DNA of 64,000 nt from Pandoraea nosoerga (GTDB taxonomy: Bacteria; Pseudomonadota; Gammaproteobacteria; Burkholderiales; Burkholderiaceae), in assembly GCF_902459585.1 (NCBI RefSeq), contig NZ_CABPSC010000004.1:248001-312000 (forward strand). Reading direction: 5' to 3'. Each line of letters starts with the position of its first letter. Position 1 is the first letter of the stretch. Below are positions 30,821 through 40,609 of the stretch, piece after piece. The notes beneath the pieces were generated by a model that worked only from the letters and a program-made list of their open reading frames with translations, searched no databases and was not told the DNA's origin. A program made the translations under genes and the position numbers.

Positions 30821-30840
30821 TATGTCTTATATAAGACATA
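30821..30840. promoter_or_regulatory. 20-bp perfect palindrome, likely GntR operator
   Basis: TATGTCTTATATAAGACATA is completely symmetric. It lies 8 bp upstream of the mdh -35 and 56 bp before the gntR start codon, where the GntR protein could repress itself and act on mdh. Assignment to this regulator is by proximity only. Confidence 0.6.
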
Positions 30841-30896
30841 GGATTATTGCTGTTATTCGATGGACGAAGGTCTTGATTTGTGGTCAAATCCTCGCC

Positions 30897-31739
30897 ATGA
30901 ATGCGAACGTTCGCGACACATCCAACCCTACGCCGCCTGTCGATGCCCAGCAGCGACCGGACAGCGCGCGCGACACCGCACCGGCCGCCGCGGCCGCGCA
31001 GGGTGCGGGCGCGGCGGGAGCGTCGCCGACCTTCAGCCCGCTGTACCAGCAGATCAAGGGGCTCATCACGCAGAGCCTGCAAGCCGGCGAATGGAAGCCT
31101 GGCGAGATCATCCCCAGTGAAGTCGATCTGGCCTCGCGCTACAAGGTAAGCCAGGGAACGGTGCGCAAAGCCATCGACGAGCTGGCCGCAGAGAATCTGC
31201 TCGTGCGCCGTCAGGGGCGCGGCACCTTCGTCGCGACCCATCACGAGGACCGGGTGCAGTTCCGGTTCCTGCGCCTTGCGCCCGATTCGGGCGAACCCCA
31301 TCACCCGCCCAGCCGCCTGATCGAGTGCCGCCGCATGCGAGCGCCGGCCGAAATCGCGCGTCAGCTCGAGCTGCGCGCGGGCGACGGCGTGATTCTGATT
31401 CGCCGCATGATGGATTTCTCGGACCGTCCGACGGTGCTCGACGAAATCTGGCTGCCCGGGGCGCTGTTTCGCGGCCTGACGGCGGAGAAGCTGAATGAAT
31501 ACAAGGGGCCGATGTACGGCCTGTTCGAAGATGAATTCGGCACGCGCATGATCCGCGCCGTGGAAAAAGTCCGCGCCGTGGCCGCGGACGACATGACCGC
31601 GGATCTGCTCAAGGTGCCGAAGGGTTTCCCGCTGCTGAGCGTGGAGCGCGTCTCCTTCACTTATGGAGACAAGCCGGTGGAAGTGCGCCGGGGCTGGTAC
31701 GTCACCACGGAACATCATTACCAGAACGAACTGAGTTGA
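30897..31739 (+). CDS. GntR-family (HutC/UTRA type) transcriptional regulator
   Basis: The product has 280 residues. A disordered Ala/Pro-rich N-terminus (about 1-43) is followed by a GntR winged helix (about 45-115: PLYQQIKGLITQSLQAGEW, IPSEVDLASRYKVSQGTVRKAI, GRGTFVATH) and a UTRA ligand-binding domain to the end. It lies between mdh and sdhCDAB-gltA, so it probably senses a TCA-cycle or related carboxylate; the ligand is unknown. The ATG at 30897 was chosen because the frame upstream runs through the operator palindrome. No good ribosome site is visible. Confidence 0.92.
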   Translation: MNANVRDTSNPTPPVDAQQRPDSARDTAPAAAAAQGAGAAGASPTFSPLYQQIKGLITQSLQAGEWKPGEIIPSEVDLASRYKVSQGTVRKAIDELAAENLLVRRQGRGTFVATHHEDRVQFRFLRLAPDSGEPHHPPSRLIECRRMRAPAEIARQLELRAGDGVILIRRMMDFSDRPTVLDEIWLPGALFRGLTAEKLNEYKGPMYGLFEDEFGTRMIRAVEKVRAVAADDMTADLLKVPKGFPLLSVERVSFTYGDKPVEVRRGWYVTTEHHYQNELS

Positions 31740-31928
31740 GAGGGCAGGGCGACTTGCCAGGGGTGAGCCGGTGTCGTGGCCGGCGAGCGCCTGCGAGTCG
31801 GAGGCAGTTGGGGCGGCGGCGTGACGTGCGCCGTCAGCAGGATTTTCCGGAGGTTTGGAACCGGCATGGTGCATCGCACTAGAATCGGCGCTAAAATCCG
31901 GGGCTGATGTAACTACATGGGGTCTAGC

Positions 31929-32342
31929 ATGGCTGAAGTGGTAAAAAAAGAGCGGCCAGTCTACAGGAATATCGGTATCGGACAGATTGTCACGTACCGT
32001 CTCCCGCCGGCTGGTATCGTTTCCATCCTGCACCGTATTAGCGGTGTGATCTTGTTCCTTCTGTTGCCGTTCGCACTTTACCTGTTCGAACAGAGCCTCA
32101 CGTCGGAACTCAGCTTCGACGTTCTGCGAAGCATCGCCTCCAACTGGTTTGTCAAGCTCGTCATCCTGGCGCTCGCATGGGGCTTCCTGCAGCACTTCTG
32201 CGCCGGTCTGCGCCATCTGCGCATGGACTTCAACCACGACGCCGTGAACAAGGAAGCGGGCAAGAACTCCGCGGTGCTCGTGCTGGTCGTGTCGCTGGTG
32301 CTGACGCTGGCCGTCGCCCTCAAGCTGTTCGGAGCGTTCTAA
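31929..32342 (+). CDS. sdhC: Succinate dehydrogenase cytochrome b556 subunit
   Basis: This 137-residue membrane anchor of complex II has three hydrophobic helices. ILHRISGVILFLLLPFALYL carries the Ser/Arg of the quinone site, and LQHFCAGLRHLRMDFNHD contains the expected heme b histidine. Start MAEVVKKERPVY at 31929 fits the family; an in-frame ATG at 31917 would add four residues. It is the first gene of sdhCDAB-sdhE-gltA; TAAAAT at 31892-31897 may be its -10. sdhD begins immediately after the stop codon. Confidence 0.96.
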   Translation: MAEVVKKERPVYRNIGIGQIVTYRLPPAGIVSILHRISGVILFLLLPFALYLFEQSLTSELSFDVLRSIASNWFVKLVILALAWGFLQHFCAGLRHLRMDFNHDAVNKEAGKNSAVLVLVVSLVLTLAVALKLFGAF

Positions 32343-32708
32343 ATGGCACAGAACAACATCGGTTCGAAGCGCCTCGTCGTCGGCGCCCACTATGGCCTGC
32401 GCGACTGGATTGCGCAACGCATGACCGCGGTCATCATGGCCGTGTACACCGTGATCCTTCTCGTGTGGTTCTTCACCGCCAAGGATTTCTCCTACGAAGG
32501 CTGGGCCGGCATTTTCTCGCATCAGTGGATGAAGCTGGCCACGTTCGTCACGCTGCTCGCGCTGTTCTATCACGCGTGGGTTGGCGTGCGTGACGTCTGG
32601 ATGGACTACGTCAAGCCGGTCGGCCTGCGACTGGCGCTGTACGCGCTGACGATCGTCTGGCTGCTGGGTTGTGCTGGCTACGCCGCGCAGATTCTGTGGA
32701 GAGTGTAA
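32343..32708 (+). CDS. sdhD: Succinate dehydrogenase membrane anchor subunit
   Basis: The 121-residue second anchor subunit of complex II has three membrane helices. RDWIAQRMTAVIMAVYTVIL starts the first, and FYHAWVGVRDVWMDYVKP holds the second-helix His/Tyr/Asp residues of the heme and quinone site. The ATG abuts the sdhC stop with no gap, and sdhA begins 3 bp after its stop, so translation is tightly coupled. Confidence 0.96.
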   Translation: MAQNNIGSKRLVVGAHYGLRDWIAQRMTAVIMAVYTVILLVWFFTAKDFSYEGWAGIFSHQWMKLATFVTLLALFYHAWVGVRDVWMDYVKPVGLRLALYALTIVWLLGCAGYAAQILWRV

Positions 32709-32711
32709 AGA

Positions 32712-34487
32712 ATGGCTGCAATTAAAAATTCGCTGCCGCGCCGCCGCTTTGACGTTGTCATCGTGGGCGCAGGCGGTTCGGGCATGCGCGCGTCGCTGCA
32801 ACTGGCCAAGGCCGGTCTGTCGGTGGCCGTGCTGTCCAAGGTGTTCCCCACCCGTTCGCATACCGTGGCCGCGCAGGGCGGCATTGGCGCTTCGCTCGGC
32901 AACATGAGCGAGGACAACTGGCATTACCACTTCTACGACACGATCAAGGGCTCCGACTGGCTCGGCGACCAGGACGCGATCGAGTTCATGTGCCGCCAGG
33001 CGCCCAACGCCGTCTACGAGCTGGAGCACTTCGGCATGCCGTTCGACCGTAACCCGGACGGCACGATCTATCAGCGCCCGTTCGGCGGCCATACGGCCAA
33101 CTACGGCGAGAAGCCGGTCCAGCGCGCCTGCGCGGCGGCCGATCGTACCGGTCACGCGCTGCTGCACACGCTGTATCAGCAGAACGTGGCGGCCAAGACC
33201 CACTTCTTCGTGGAGTGGATGGCGCTCGATCTGATCCGCAACGAAGAGGGCGATGTCCTCGGCGTGTCGGCGCTGGAACTGGAGACCGGCGAAGTCTATC
33301 TGCTCGAAGGCAAGTGCACGCTGTTCGCCACTGGCGGCGCCGGCCGCGTGTACGCCGCATCGACCAACGCGTTCATCAACACCGGTGACGGTCTGGGCAT
33401 GGCCGCGCGTGCGGGCATTCCGCTCGAGGACATGGAATTCTGGCAATTCCACCCGACCGGCGTGGCCGGCGCGGGCGTGCTGATCACCGAAGGTGTGCGC
33501 GGCGAGGGCGGCATTCTGCGCAACTCGAACGGCGAGCGTTTCATGGAGCGCTACGCCCCGACGCTCAAGGATCTGGCGCCGCGTGACTTCGTGTCGCGCT
33601 CGATGGACCAGGAAATCAAGGAAGGCCGGGGCTGCGGCCCGAACGGCGACTACGTGCTGCTCGACCTCTCGCACATCGGTGCCGAGACGATCATGAAGCG
33701 CCTGCCGTCGATTCGCGAAATCGCACTGAAGTTCGCCAACGTCGACGCGATCAAGGAGCCGATTCCGGTCGTGCCGACCATCCATTACCAGATGGGCGGT
33801 ATTCCAACGAACTACCACGGCCAGGTCGTCGTCGAGAAGAACGGTGCGTCGACGCCGGTCAACGGTTTCTATGCCGTGGGCGAATGCTCGTGCGTGTCGG
33901 TCCACGGCGCGAACCGTCTGGGCACGAACTCGCTGCTCGACCTGGTGGTGTTCGGCCGCGCGGCCGGCAACCACATCGTCGACTTCGTGAAGAACCACGG
34001 CGAGCACAAGCCGCTGCCGGCCGACGCCGGTGAAAACGCACTGGCGCGCCTGGCTCGCCTGGAAGCGTCGACCTCGGGCGAGTACGCTCAGGATATCGCC
34101 AACGACATCCGCAAGACGATGCAGTCGCACGCCGGCGTGTTCCGTACCTCGGAGCTGCTCAAGGAAGGCGTGGAGCAGATCAAGCAAGTGGCCGAGCGCG
34201 TGTCGCACGTCCACCTCAAGGACAAGTCGAAGGTATTCAATACGGCGCGCATGGAAGCGCTGGAAGTCGACAACCTGATCGAAGTGGCGAAGGCCACCAT
34301 GATCGCAGCCGAAGCCCGCAAGGAAAGCCGCGGTGCTCACGCTCATCGCGATTATCCGGAGCGCGACGACGCGAACTGGATGCGCCACTCGCTGTTCTTC
34401 AGCGAAGGCAACCGTCTGGAATACAAGCCGGTGCAGATGAAGCCGCTGACCGTCGACTCGGTCCCGCCCAAGGCGCGGACCTTCTAA
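32712..34487 (+). CDS. sdhA: Succinate dehydrogenase flavoprotein subunit
   Basis: The 591-residue catalytic subunit oxidises succinate to fumarate. FAD-binding GAGGSGMRASLQLAKAG lies near the N-terminus, with the covalent-FAD histidine in TRSHTVAAQGG. Catalytic Arg/His residues are in HPTGVAGAGVLITEG and GCGPNGDYVLLDLSHIG. VHGANRLGTNSLLDLVVFG closes the FAD domain, and the C-terminal helical domain ends PPKARTF as in most SdhA proteins. It is third in the sdh operon. Confidence 0.98.
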   Translation: MAAIKNSLPRRRFDVVIVGAGGSGMRASLQLAKAGLSVAVLSKVFPTRSHTVAAQGGIGASLGNMSEDNWHYHFYDTIKGSDWLGDQDAIEFMCRQAPNAVYELEHFGMPFDRNPDGTIYQRPFGGHTANYGEKPVQRACAAADRTGHALLHTLYQQNVAAKTHFFVEWMALDLIRNEEGDVLGVSALELETGEVYLLEGKCTLFATGGAGRVYAASTNAFINTGDGLGMAARAGIPLEDMEFWQFHPTGVAGAGVLITEGVRGEGGILRNSNGERFMERYAPTLKDLAPRDFVSRSMDQEIKEGRGCGPNGDYVLLDLSHIGAETIMKRLPSIREIALKFANVDAIKEPIPVVPTIHYQMGGIPTNYHGQVVVEKNGASTPVNGFYAVGECSCVSVHGANRLGTNSLLDLVVFGRAAGNHIVDFVKNHGEHKPLPADAGENALARLARLEASTSGEYAQDIANDIRKTMQSHAGVFRTSELLKEGVEQIKQVAERVSHVHLKDKSKVFNTARMEALEVDNLIEVAKATMIAAEARKESRGAHAHRDYPERDDANWMRHSLFFSEGNRLEYKPVQMKPLTVDSVPPKARTF

Positions 34488-34502
34488 GGGATTCGCAAGA
34501 TC

Positions 34503-35204
34503 ATGAAACGCATTTTCGAAATTTATCGCTACGATCCGGACAAGGACGCCGCGCCGTACATGCAGACCTACGAGGTCGAGCTCGACGGTCACGAGCGCAT
34601 GCTGCTCGACGCCCTGGTCAAGCTCAAGAAGATCGACGAAGGCATCGCTTTTCGCCGCTCGTGCCGCGAAGGCGTGTGCGGCTCGGACGCGATGAACATC
34701 AACGGCAAGAACGGTCTGGCCTGCCTGACCAACATGAACGATCTGCCGAACAAGATCGTGCTGCGTCCGCTGCCGGGGCTGCCCGTCATTCGCGATCTGA
34801 TCGTCGACATGACGCACTTCTTCAACCAGTACCACTCGATCAAGCCGTACCTGATCAACCCCGAGCCGGCGCCTGAGAAGGAGCGTCTGCAGTCGCCCGA
34901 GCAGCGTGACGAGCTCGACGGTCTGTACGAGTGTATTCTGTGCGCATCGTGCTCGACCTCGTGCCCGAGCTTCTGGTGGAACCCGGACAAGTTCGTCGGC
35001 CCGGCCGGTCTGCTGCAGGCCTATCGCTTCATCGCGGACAGCCGAGACACGGCGACCAACGAGCGTCTGGACAATCTGGAAGACCCGTATCGCCTGTTCC
35101 GCTGCCACACGATCATGAACTGCGTGGACGTGTGCCCGAAGGGGCTGAACCCGACGAAGGCCATCGGCAAGATCAAGGAGTTGATGGTGCGTCGCGCCGT
35201 CTGA
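34503..35204 (+). CDS. sdhB: Succinate dehydrogenase iron-sulfur subunit
   Basis: The 233-residue electron-transfer subunit has the [2Fe-2S] site [19 protein letters not shown] with a later Cys, the [4Fe-4S] site [12 protein letters not shown] and the [3Fe-4S] site [17 protein letters not shown]. It passes electrons from SdhA to quinone through SdhCD. It lies 15 bp after sdhA and 10 bp before sdhE. Confidence 0.98.
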   Translation: MKRIFEIYRYDPDKDAAPYMQTYEVELDGHERMLLDALVKLKKIDEGIAFRRSCREGVCGSDAMNINGKNGLACLTNMNDLPNKIVLRPLPGLPVIRDLIVDMTHFFNQYHSIKPYLINPEPAPEKERLQSPEQRDELDGLYECILCASCSTSCPSFWWNPDKFVGPAGLLQAYRFIADSRDTATNERLDNLEDPYRLFRCHTIMNCVDVCPKGLNPTKAIGKIKELMVRRAV

Positions 35205-35214
35205 CGGAACGATC

Positions 35215-35487
35215 ATGCCGGATAACACTCACCAGTCCGATCCGGTCAAACGTGCCCGCCTGCGCTGGCGGGCACGTCGCGGTTTGCTGGAAAACGACCT
35301 CATCCTCGAGCGGTTCTTTGCCCGGTACGAAGCTTCGCTGACCGACGAGGACGTGGGCGCCCTCACGAAACTGCTCGACTTGAGCGACAACGATTTGATG
35401 GATCTGCTGCTAGCGCGTAAAGAGCCCGAGGCGGATCTGGACGGGCCGGACGTGCGGCGCCTGCTGGCGCTTTTGCGTGCCGTGTAG
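35215..35487 (+). CDS. sdhE: FAD assembly factor SdhE
   Basis: This 90-residue small helical protein has the signature RRGLLENDLILERFF (the RGxxE motif). SdhE binds SdhA and promotes covalent attachment of FAD. Its position between sdhB and gltA matches its role and my memory of related genomes. No terminator lies between it and gltA (29 bp), so gltA can be co-transcribed. Confidence 0.96.
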   Translation: MPDNTHQSDPVKRARLRWRARRGLLENDLILERFFARYEASLTDEDVGALTKLLDLSDNDLMDLLLARKEPEADLDGPDVRRLLALLRAV

Positions 35488-35516
35488 GGGTTTAAGTATT
35501 TTTTTGAGGAAGCGAT

Positions 35517-36818
35517 ATGACTCCGTCTGATGATAAAGCCACCCTATCTTTCTCTGACGGTTCGCCGAGCGTCGAACTGCCGATTTACAAGGGAACGATG
35601 GGCCCGGATGTAATTGACATCCGCAAGCTGTACGGCCAGACCGGCAAATTCACGTATGACCCGGGCTTCATGTCGACGGCGTCGTGCAACTCGGCCATCA
35701 CCTACATCGATGGCGACAAGGGCGAGCTGCTGTACCGCGGCTACCCGATCGAGCAACTGGCGACTCACTGCGACTTCCTCGAAGCCTCGTACCTGCTGCT
35801 CAAGGGCGAGCTGCCGAACGCGCAGCAAAAGGACGAGTTCGTGCAAACCGTGACCCGTCACACGATGGTTCACGAGCAGATGAACTTCTTCTTCCGCGGT
35901 TTCCGCCGCGACGCGCACCCGATGGCCGTGCTGACCGGCTCGGTCGGTGCCCTGTCGGCGTTCTACCACGACTCGCTGGATATCAATAACCCGAATCACC
36001 GCGAAGTTTCGGCGATTCGCCTGATCGCCAAGCTGCCGACGCTCGTCGCCATGGCGTACAAGTACAGCATCGGTCAGCCGTTCGTGTATCCGCGCAACGA
36101 CCTGTCGTACACCGCGAACTTCATGCGCATGATGTTCGCCAACCCGTGCGAAGAGTACAAGGTCAACGACGTGCTGGTGCGCGCGCTCGACCGTATCCTG
36201 ATCCTGCACGCCGACCACGAGCAGAACGCGTCGACCTCGACCGTGCGTCTGGCCGGCTCCTCGGGCGCGAACCCGTTCGCGTGTATCGCTGCCGGTATCG
36301 CCTGTCTGTGGGGCCCGGCGCACGGCGGTGCGAACGAAGCCGCGCTGAACATGCTCGAGCAGATCGGCTCGCCGGAGAAGATCCCCGAGTTCATCAAGCA
36401 GGTGAAGGACAAGAATTCGGGCGTGAAGCTCATGGGCTTCGGCCACCGCGTGTACAAGAACTACGACCCGCGCGCCAAGCTCATGCGCGAGACGTGCTAC
36501 GAAGTGCTCAACGAACTGGGCCTGCACGACGACCCGCTGTTCAAGCTGGCCATGCAGCTCGAGAAGATCGCCCTGGAAGACGAGTACTTCGTGTCGCGCA
36601 AGCTGTACCCGAACGTCGACTTCTACTCGGGCATCGTCCAGCGCGCACTGGGCATCCCGACCTCGATGTTTACCTGCATCTTTGCGCTGGCCCGCACCGT
36701 GGGCTGGATCGCGCAGTGGAACGAGATGATCGGCGAGCCGGACCAGAAGATCGGTCGTCCGCGCCAGCTCTTCATCGGCCACACGCCGCGCGACGTCACG
36801 CCGATCGAGAAGCGCTAA
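35517..36818 (+). CDS. gltA: Citrate synthase
   Basis: The 433-residue hexameric type II (gram-negative) enzyme condenses oxaloacetate and acetyl-CoA. The catalytic His are in [14 protein letters not shown] and [14 protein letters not shown], and the Asp is in [14 protein letters not shown]. The N-terminal domain ([20 protein letters not shown]) that binds NADH in related enzymes is present. A strong GAGGAAG precedes the ATG. It is the last gene of the sdh unit, followed by a hairpin-dense 278-bp gap. Confidence 0.98.
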   Translation: MTPSDDKATLSFSDGSPSVELPIYKGTMGPDVIDIRKLYGQTGKFTYDPGFMSTASCNSAITYIDGDKGELLYRGYPIEQLATHCDFLEASYLLLKGELPNAQQKDEFVQTVTRHTMVHEQMNFFFRGFRRDAHPMAVLTGSVGALSAFYHDSLDINNPNHREVSAIRLIAKLPTLVAMAYKYSIGQPFVYPRNDLSYTANFMRMMFANPCEEYKVNDVLVRALDRILILHADHEQNASTSTVRLAGSSGANPFACIAAGIACLWGPAHGGANEAALNMLEQIGSPEKIPEFIKQVKDKNSGVKLMGFGHRVYKNYDPRAKLMRETCYEVLNELGLHDDPLFKLAMQLEKIALEDEYFVSRKLYPNVDFYSGIVQRALGIPTSMFTCIFALARTVGWIAQWNEMIGEPDQKIGRPRQLFIGHTPRDVTPIEKR

Positions 36819-36832
36819 GCTTCCCGACGCGT

Positions 36833-37004
36833 CCGGCACGGCCCCCGCTTGCCGTGCCGGCACCGCAACCTTGCCGAAACGGCAAGGCGGTGCGACCCGC
36901 AACGAGCCCTCGTTGCGCTATATTCGAAGCCACGGCACGAGCTGCCGTGATTCGCACAAATCCCCGGTTGATCGTGCGCCTACCGCCCGGTTTTCCGGGG
37001 ATTT
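36833..37004. repeat. Five successive hairpins between gltA and leuC
   Basis: Perfect or near-perfect stems follow one another: 36833-36842/36851-36860 (CCGGCACGGC); 36861-36892 (CACCG and CCTTGCCG arms); 36899-36906/36909-36916 (GCAACGAG); 36931-36937/36943-36949 (CACGGCA); 36958-36967/36995-37004 (AAATCCCCGG). None has a U-tract. TATATT (36919-36924) and CATAAT (about 37035) are possible -10 elements. The gltA end, the leuC promoter or an RNA could all reside here. Confidence 0.7.
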
Positions 37005-37096
37005 CGTATTCCGCCGGCGCGAAAGCGCTATGGCATAATCAAAAGTTCCGGAACGATTTCGGTTCCCAGAACGATATTTAGCCCCGCGTTTTTATC

Positions 37097-38506
37097 ATGG
37101 CCAAGACGCTGTATGACAAATTGTGGGATGCACATGTCGTGCATACCGAGGACGATGGCACCACGTTGCTCTACATCGACCGTCACCTGTTGCACGAGGT
37201 GACCAGTCCGCAGGCGTTTGAGGGGCTAAAACTCGCGCAGCGTCCGGTCTGGCGTCTGTCGGCCAACCTGGCCGTGTCGGACCACAACGTGCCGACAACG
37301 GACCGCACGCAAGGTATTGCCGATCCGGTTTCGCGTCTGCAGGTCGACACCCTGGACAGCAACTGCGACAGCTACGGCATTACCCAATTCAAGATGAACG
37401 ACGTGCGTCAGGGCATCGTGCACGTGATCGGCCCGGAGCAGGGCGCCACGCTGCCTGGCATGACGGTGGTGTGCGGCGACTCGCACACGTCCACGCATGG
37501 CGCGTTCGGCGCGCTCGCGTTCGGCATCGGCACGTCCGAAGTCGAGCACACGCTCGCCACCCAGACGCTGCTCATGAAGAAGAGCAAGAACATGCTCGTG
37601 AAGGTCGAGGGCACGTTGCCGCGCGGCTGTTCGGCCAAGGACATCGTGCTCGCCGTCATCGGCAAGATCGGCACGGCCGGCGGCACGGGGTACACGATCG
37701 AATTCGCCGGCTCGGCGATCCGCTCGCTCACGATGGAAGGCCGCATGACGGTGTGCAACATGGCGATCGAGGCCGGCGCACGTGCGGGGCTGGTGGCCGT
37801 GGACGACACCACGATCAACTACGTGAAGGGCCGCCCCTTCGCGCCGACGGGCGTGGAATTCCAGCAGGCCGAGGCCTACTGGCGCACGTTCCACTCGGAC
37901 GCCGGCGCGCACTTCGATCACGTCGTGGAAATCGACGCGAGCACGCTGCGCCCGCAGGTCAGCTGGGGCACGTCGCCGGAAATGGTGGTGAGCATCGAGG
38001 ACCGCGTGCCCGATCCCGAGAAGGAGAAGGACCCGGTCAAGCGCAGCGCCATGGAACGCGCGCTCGAGTACATGGCGCTCGCCCCGGACACGCCGATGTC
38101 GAGCATCAACGTCGACAAGGTGTTCATCGGTTCATGCACGAACTCGCGCATCGAGGACATTCGCGCCGCTGCCTACGTAGTGAAGAAGCTGGGCCGCCGC
38201 GTGGCGTCGAACGTGCGTCTGGCGATGGTCGTGCCGGGCTCGGGTCTGGTCAAGCAGCAGGCCGAGGAAGAAGGGCTCGACAAGGTGTTCAAGGCTGCCG
38301 GTTTCGAGTGGCGCGAGCCTGGCTGCTCGATGTGCCTGGCGATGAACGCCGACCGTCTGGAGCCGGGCGAGCGCTGTGCCTCGACGTCGAACCGCAACTT
38401 CGAAGGCCGTCAGGGCGCGGGTGGGCGCACGCATCTGGTGAGCCCCGCGATGGCTGCGGCGGCCGCGATCGAAGGCCACTTCGTCGACGTGCGGCGCCTC
38501 GTCTGA
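37097..38506 (+). CDS. leuC: 3-isopropylmalate dehydratase large subunit
   Basis: The 469-residue aconitase-family [4Fe-4S] enzyme isomerises 2- to 3-isopropylmalate with LeuD. Cluster cysteines are in [26 protein letters not shown] and [35 protein letters not shown] is a typical N-terminus split here from [23 protein letters not shown]. It is the first gene of the leuCDB unit. An entericidin-type small gene follows before leuD. Confidence 0.98.
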   Translation: MAKTLYDKLWDAHVVHTEDDGTTLLYIDRHLLHEVTSPQAFEGLKLAQRPVWRLSANLAVSDHNVPTTDRTQGIADPVSRLQVDTLDSNCDSYGITQFKMNDVRQGIVHVIGPEQGATLPGMTVVCGDSHTSTHGAFGALAFGIGTSEVEHTLATQTLLMKKSKNMLVKVEGTLPRGCSAKDIVLAVIGKIGTAGGTGYTIEFAGSAIRSLTMEGRMTVCNMAIEAGARAGLVAVDDTTINYVKGRPFAPTGVEFQQAEAYWRTFHSDAGAHFDHVVEIDASTLRPQVSWGTSPEMVVSIEDRVPDPEKEKDPVKRSAMERALEYMALAPDTPMSSINVDKVFIGSCTNSRIEDIRAAAYVVKKLGRRVASNVRLAMVVPGSGLVKQQAEEEGLDKVFKAAGFEWREPGCSMCLAMNADRLEPGERCASTSNRNFEGRQGAGGRTHLVSPAMAAAAAIEGHFVDVRRLV

Positions 38507-38561
38507 CGCCGACGCATCGATTTATCCGTCGTTTGACGCTTTCTATAAAAGAGAGAACACC

Positions 38562-38690
38562 ATGAAGAAACTGTGGATGCTGATCGGTGCGGTGCTGGTG
38601 CTGGGCGTGGCGGGCTGCAACACGATGGCGGGTCTGGGCAAGGACACGCAGGCGGCAGGCTCCGCGCTCGAGAACGCGGCGAAGAAGTGA
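38562..38690 (+). CDS. Entericidin-type small lipoprotein
   Basis: The 42-residue product [19 protein letters not shown] followed by [23 protein letters not shown] has a lipoprotein signal peptide with the lipobox VAGC (Cys19). It also has the NTMAGxGKDxQxxGxxLxxAA core of EcnA/EcnB-like entericidins. GAGAG precedes the ATG. The gene lies between leuC and leuD, as I recall for other Burkholderiaceae. E. coli EcnB is a stress-induced toxin lipoprotein with EcnA as its antidote; here only one such gene is seen. Confidence 0.9.
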   Translation: MKKLWMLIGAVLVLGVAGCNTMAGLGKDTQAAGSALENAAKK

Positions 38691-38808
38691 TGCGACGGTG
38701 CGCGGCGCGAGGCGATTCGCGCCGCGCACCCACGAAATTTCCGGCGTCGAAGGCCGTGCCCCAAAGGGGCGGGCCTGCCGCCGAACTGTTTTGATCAGGT
38801 GGTTTGTG

Positions 38809-39459
38809 ATGGAAAAATTTACCGTCCATACGGGGTTGGTGGCGCCGCTCGACCGCGAGAACGTCGATACCGATGCGATCATCCCGAAGCAATTCCTGAA
38901 GTCGATCAAGCGCACGGGTTTCGGCCCGAACCTGTTCGACGAGTGGCGTTATCTGGACGTGGGCCAGCCGGGCCAGGATTGCAGCACGCGCCCGCTCAAC
39001 CCGAACTTCGTGCTCAACCAGCCGCGCTACCAGGGCGCGACGATCCTGCTCGCGCGCAAGAACTTCGGGTGCGGCAGCTCGCGCGAGCACGCCCCGTGGG
39101 CGCTCCAGCAATACGGTTTCCGTGCCGTCATTGCGCCGAGCTTTGCCGACATCTTCTTCAATAACTGCTACAAGAACGGGCTGCTGCCAATCGCGCTGTC
39201 CGAAATGCAGGTTGATCATCTGTTCAACGAGACGGCCGCGTTCAACGGCTATCAGCTGACCATCGACCTCGACAAGCAGGCGGTCATCGCCGCCGACGGC
39301 CGCGCCTACGAATTCGACATCGCGCCGTTCCGCAAGTACTGCCTGCTCAACGGCTTCGACGACATCGGCCTGACCCTGCGTCACGCCGACAAGATTCGCG
39401 CCTACGAGGCCGAGCGGCTCGCCAAGCAGCCGTGGCTCGCAACGCGCTTGCCGGGCTGA
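38809..39459 (+). CDS. leuD: 3-isopropylmalate dehydratase small subunit
   Basis: The 216-residue swivel domain partner of LeuC begins [20 protein letters not shown] followed by [13 protein letters not shown]. It has the conserved loop [15 protein letters not shown] and ends in a region typical of LeuD1. AGGTGG precedes the ATG at 38809; frames extending further upstream are not conserved. leuB follows after 23 bp. Confidence 0.97.
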   Translation: MEKFTVHTGLVAPLDRENVDTDAIIPKQFLKSIKRTGFGPNLFDEWRYLDVGQPGQDCSTRPLNPNFVLNQPRYQGATILLARKNFGCGSSREHAPWALQQYGFRAVIAPSFADIFFNNCYKNGLLPIALSEMQVDHLFNETAAFNGYQLTIDLDKQAVIAADGRAYEFDIAPFRKYCLLNGFDDIGLTLRHADKIRAYEAERLAKQPWLATRLPG

Positions 39460-39482
39460 ACCCGAGCATCCAAGGAGATCGC

Positions 39483-40550
39483 ATGAAAATCGCAGTGTTG
39501 CCGGGTGACGGCATTGGTCCGGAAATCGTGGCGCAAGCCGTCAATGTGCTCAACGCGCTCGACGAGAAATTCGAACTGGAAGAGGCGCCCGTGGGCGGCG
39601 CGGGCTACGAGGCCGCGGGCCATCCGCTGCCGGACGCCACGCTCAAGCTCGCCAAGGAGGCCGACGCCATCCTGTTCGGCGCCGTGGGCGACTGGAAGTA
39701 CGATTCGCTCGAGCGCGCGCTGCGCCCCGAGCAGGCCATCCTGGGGCTGCGCAAGCACCTGCAGCTCTTCGCCAACTTCCGCCCGGCCATCCTGTACAAG
39801 GAACTGGCCGATGCTTCGAGCCTGAAGCCGGAGATCGTGGCAGGGCTCGACATCCTGATCATTCGCGAGCTCAACGGCGACATCTACTTCGGCCAGCCCA
39901 AGGGCTTTCGTCAGTCGCCGGACGGCGCTTTCGAAGGCGCGCGCGAAGGTTTTGATACCATGCGCTATAGCGTGCCGGAAGTGGAGCGCATCGCCCACGT
40001 GGCGTTCCAGGCGGCGGCCAAGCGCGGCAAGCGTTTGTGCTCGGTGGACAAGGCTAATGTGCTCGAGACGTCGCAACTGTGGCGCGACACGATGATCGAG
40101 GTCGCGAAGCAGTATCCGGACGTCGAACTCTCGCACATGTACGTCGACAACGCCGCGATGCAGTTGGTCAAGGCGCCGAAGAACTTCGACGTGGTGGTGA
40201 CTGGCAACATGTTCGGCGATATCCTGTCGGACGAGGCCGCGATGCTCACGGGCTCGATCGGCATGCTGCCGTCGGCGTCGCTGGACGCCAACAACAAGGG
40301 GCTGTACGAGCCGTCGCATGGTTCGGCCCCCGACATCGCCGGCAAGGGCGTGGCCAATCCGTTGGCCACGATTCTGTCGGCGGCCATGATGCTGCGCTAC
40401 ACGCTGGGCCGTGCCGAACAGGCCGAGCGCGTGGAGAACGCGGTGAAGAAGGTGCTGGCGCAGGGCTTGCGCACGCCCGACATCTGGCAGGAAGGCGCGA
40501 CCAAGGTCGGTACGCGCGAAATGGGCGCGGCGGTGGTTGCCGCGCTATAG
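39483..40550 (+). CDS. leuB: 3-isopropylmalate dehydrogenase
   Basis: The 355-residue NAD-dependent beta-decarboxylating dehydrogenase begins [19 protein letters not shown]. Catalytic residues are in YFGQPKG (Tyr) and [13 protein letters not shown] (Lys-Asp region), and the [23 protein letters not shown]/metal loop is intact. AAGGAG is 6 bp from the ATG at 39483. A GGGGCGTC/GACGCCCC hairpin (40558-40577) follows its stop, then asd. Confidence 0.98.
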   Translation: MKIAVLPGDGIGPEIVAQAVNVLNALDEKFELEEAPVGGAGYEAAGHPLPDATLKLAKEADAILFGAVGDWKYDSLERALRPEQAILGLRKHLQLFANFRPAILYKELADASSLKPEIVAGLDILIIRELNGDIYFGQPKGFRQSPDGAFEGAREGFDTMRYSVPEVERIAHVAFQAAAKRGKRLCSVDKANVLETSQLWRDTMIEVAKQYPDVELSHMYVDNAAMQLVKAPKNFDVVVTGNMFGDILSDEAAMLTGSIGMLPSASLDANNKGLYEPSHGSAPDIAGKGVANPLATILSAAMMLRYTLGRAEQAERVENAVKKVLAQGLRTPDIWQEGATKVGTREMGAAVVAAL

Positions 40551-40557
40551 AGCCGAC

Positions 40558-40577
40558 GGGGCGTCGTGAGACGCCCC
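40558..40577 (+). terminator. Hairpin after leuB without U-tract
   Basis: GGGGCGTC (40558-40565) pairs with GACGCCCC (40570-40577) around GTGA. No T-run follows, so it is at best an attenuator or an mRNA-processing or stabilising stem before asd. Confidence 0.45.
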
Positions 40578-40609
40578 CGGCGCAATTGCAACGATAAGAG
40601 AGTGGATAA

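Noticed and set aside
32712-34487. SdhA versus fumarate reductase or L-aspartate oxidase
   Set aside because: Linked sdhC, sdhD, sdhB and sdhE and the PPKARTF-type C-terminus fix it as succinate dehydrogenase.
30648-35228. A minus-strand open frame of over 1500 codons opposite gntR-sdhCDAB
   Set aside because: It is a GC-bias artefact: Arg/His/Val/Gln-rich composition, no domain, no ribosome site, and the plus strand holds certain sdh genes.
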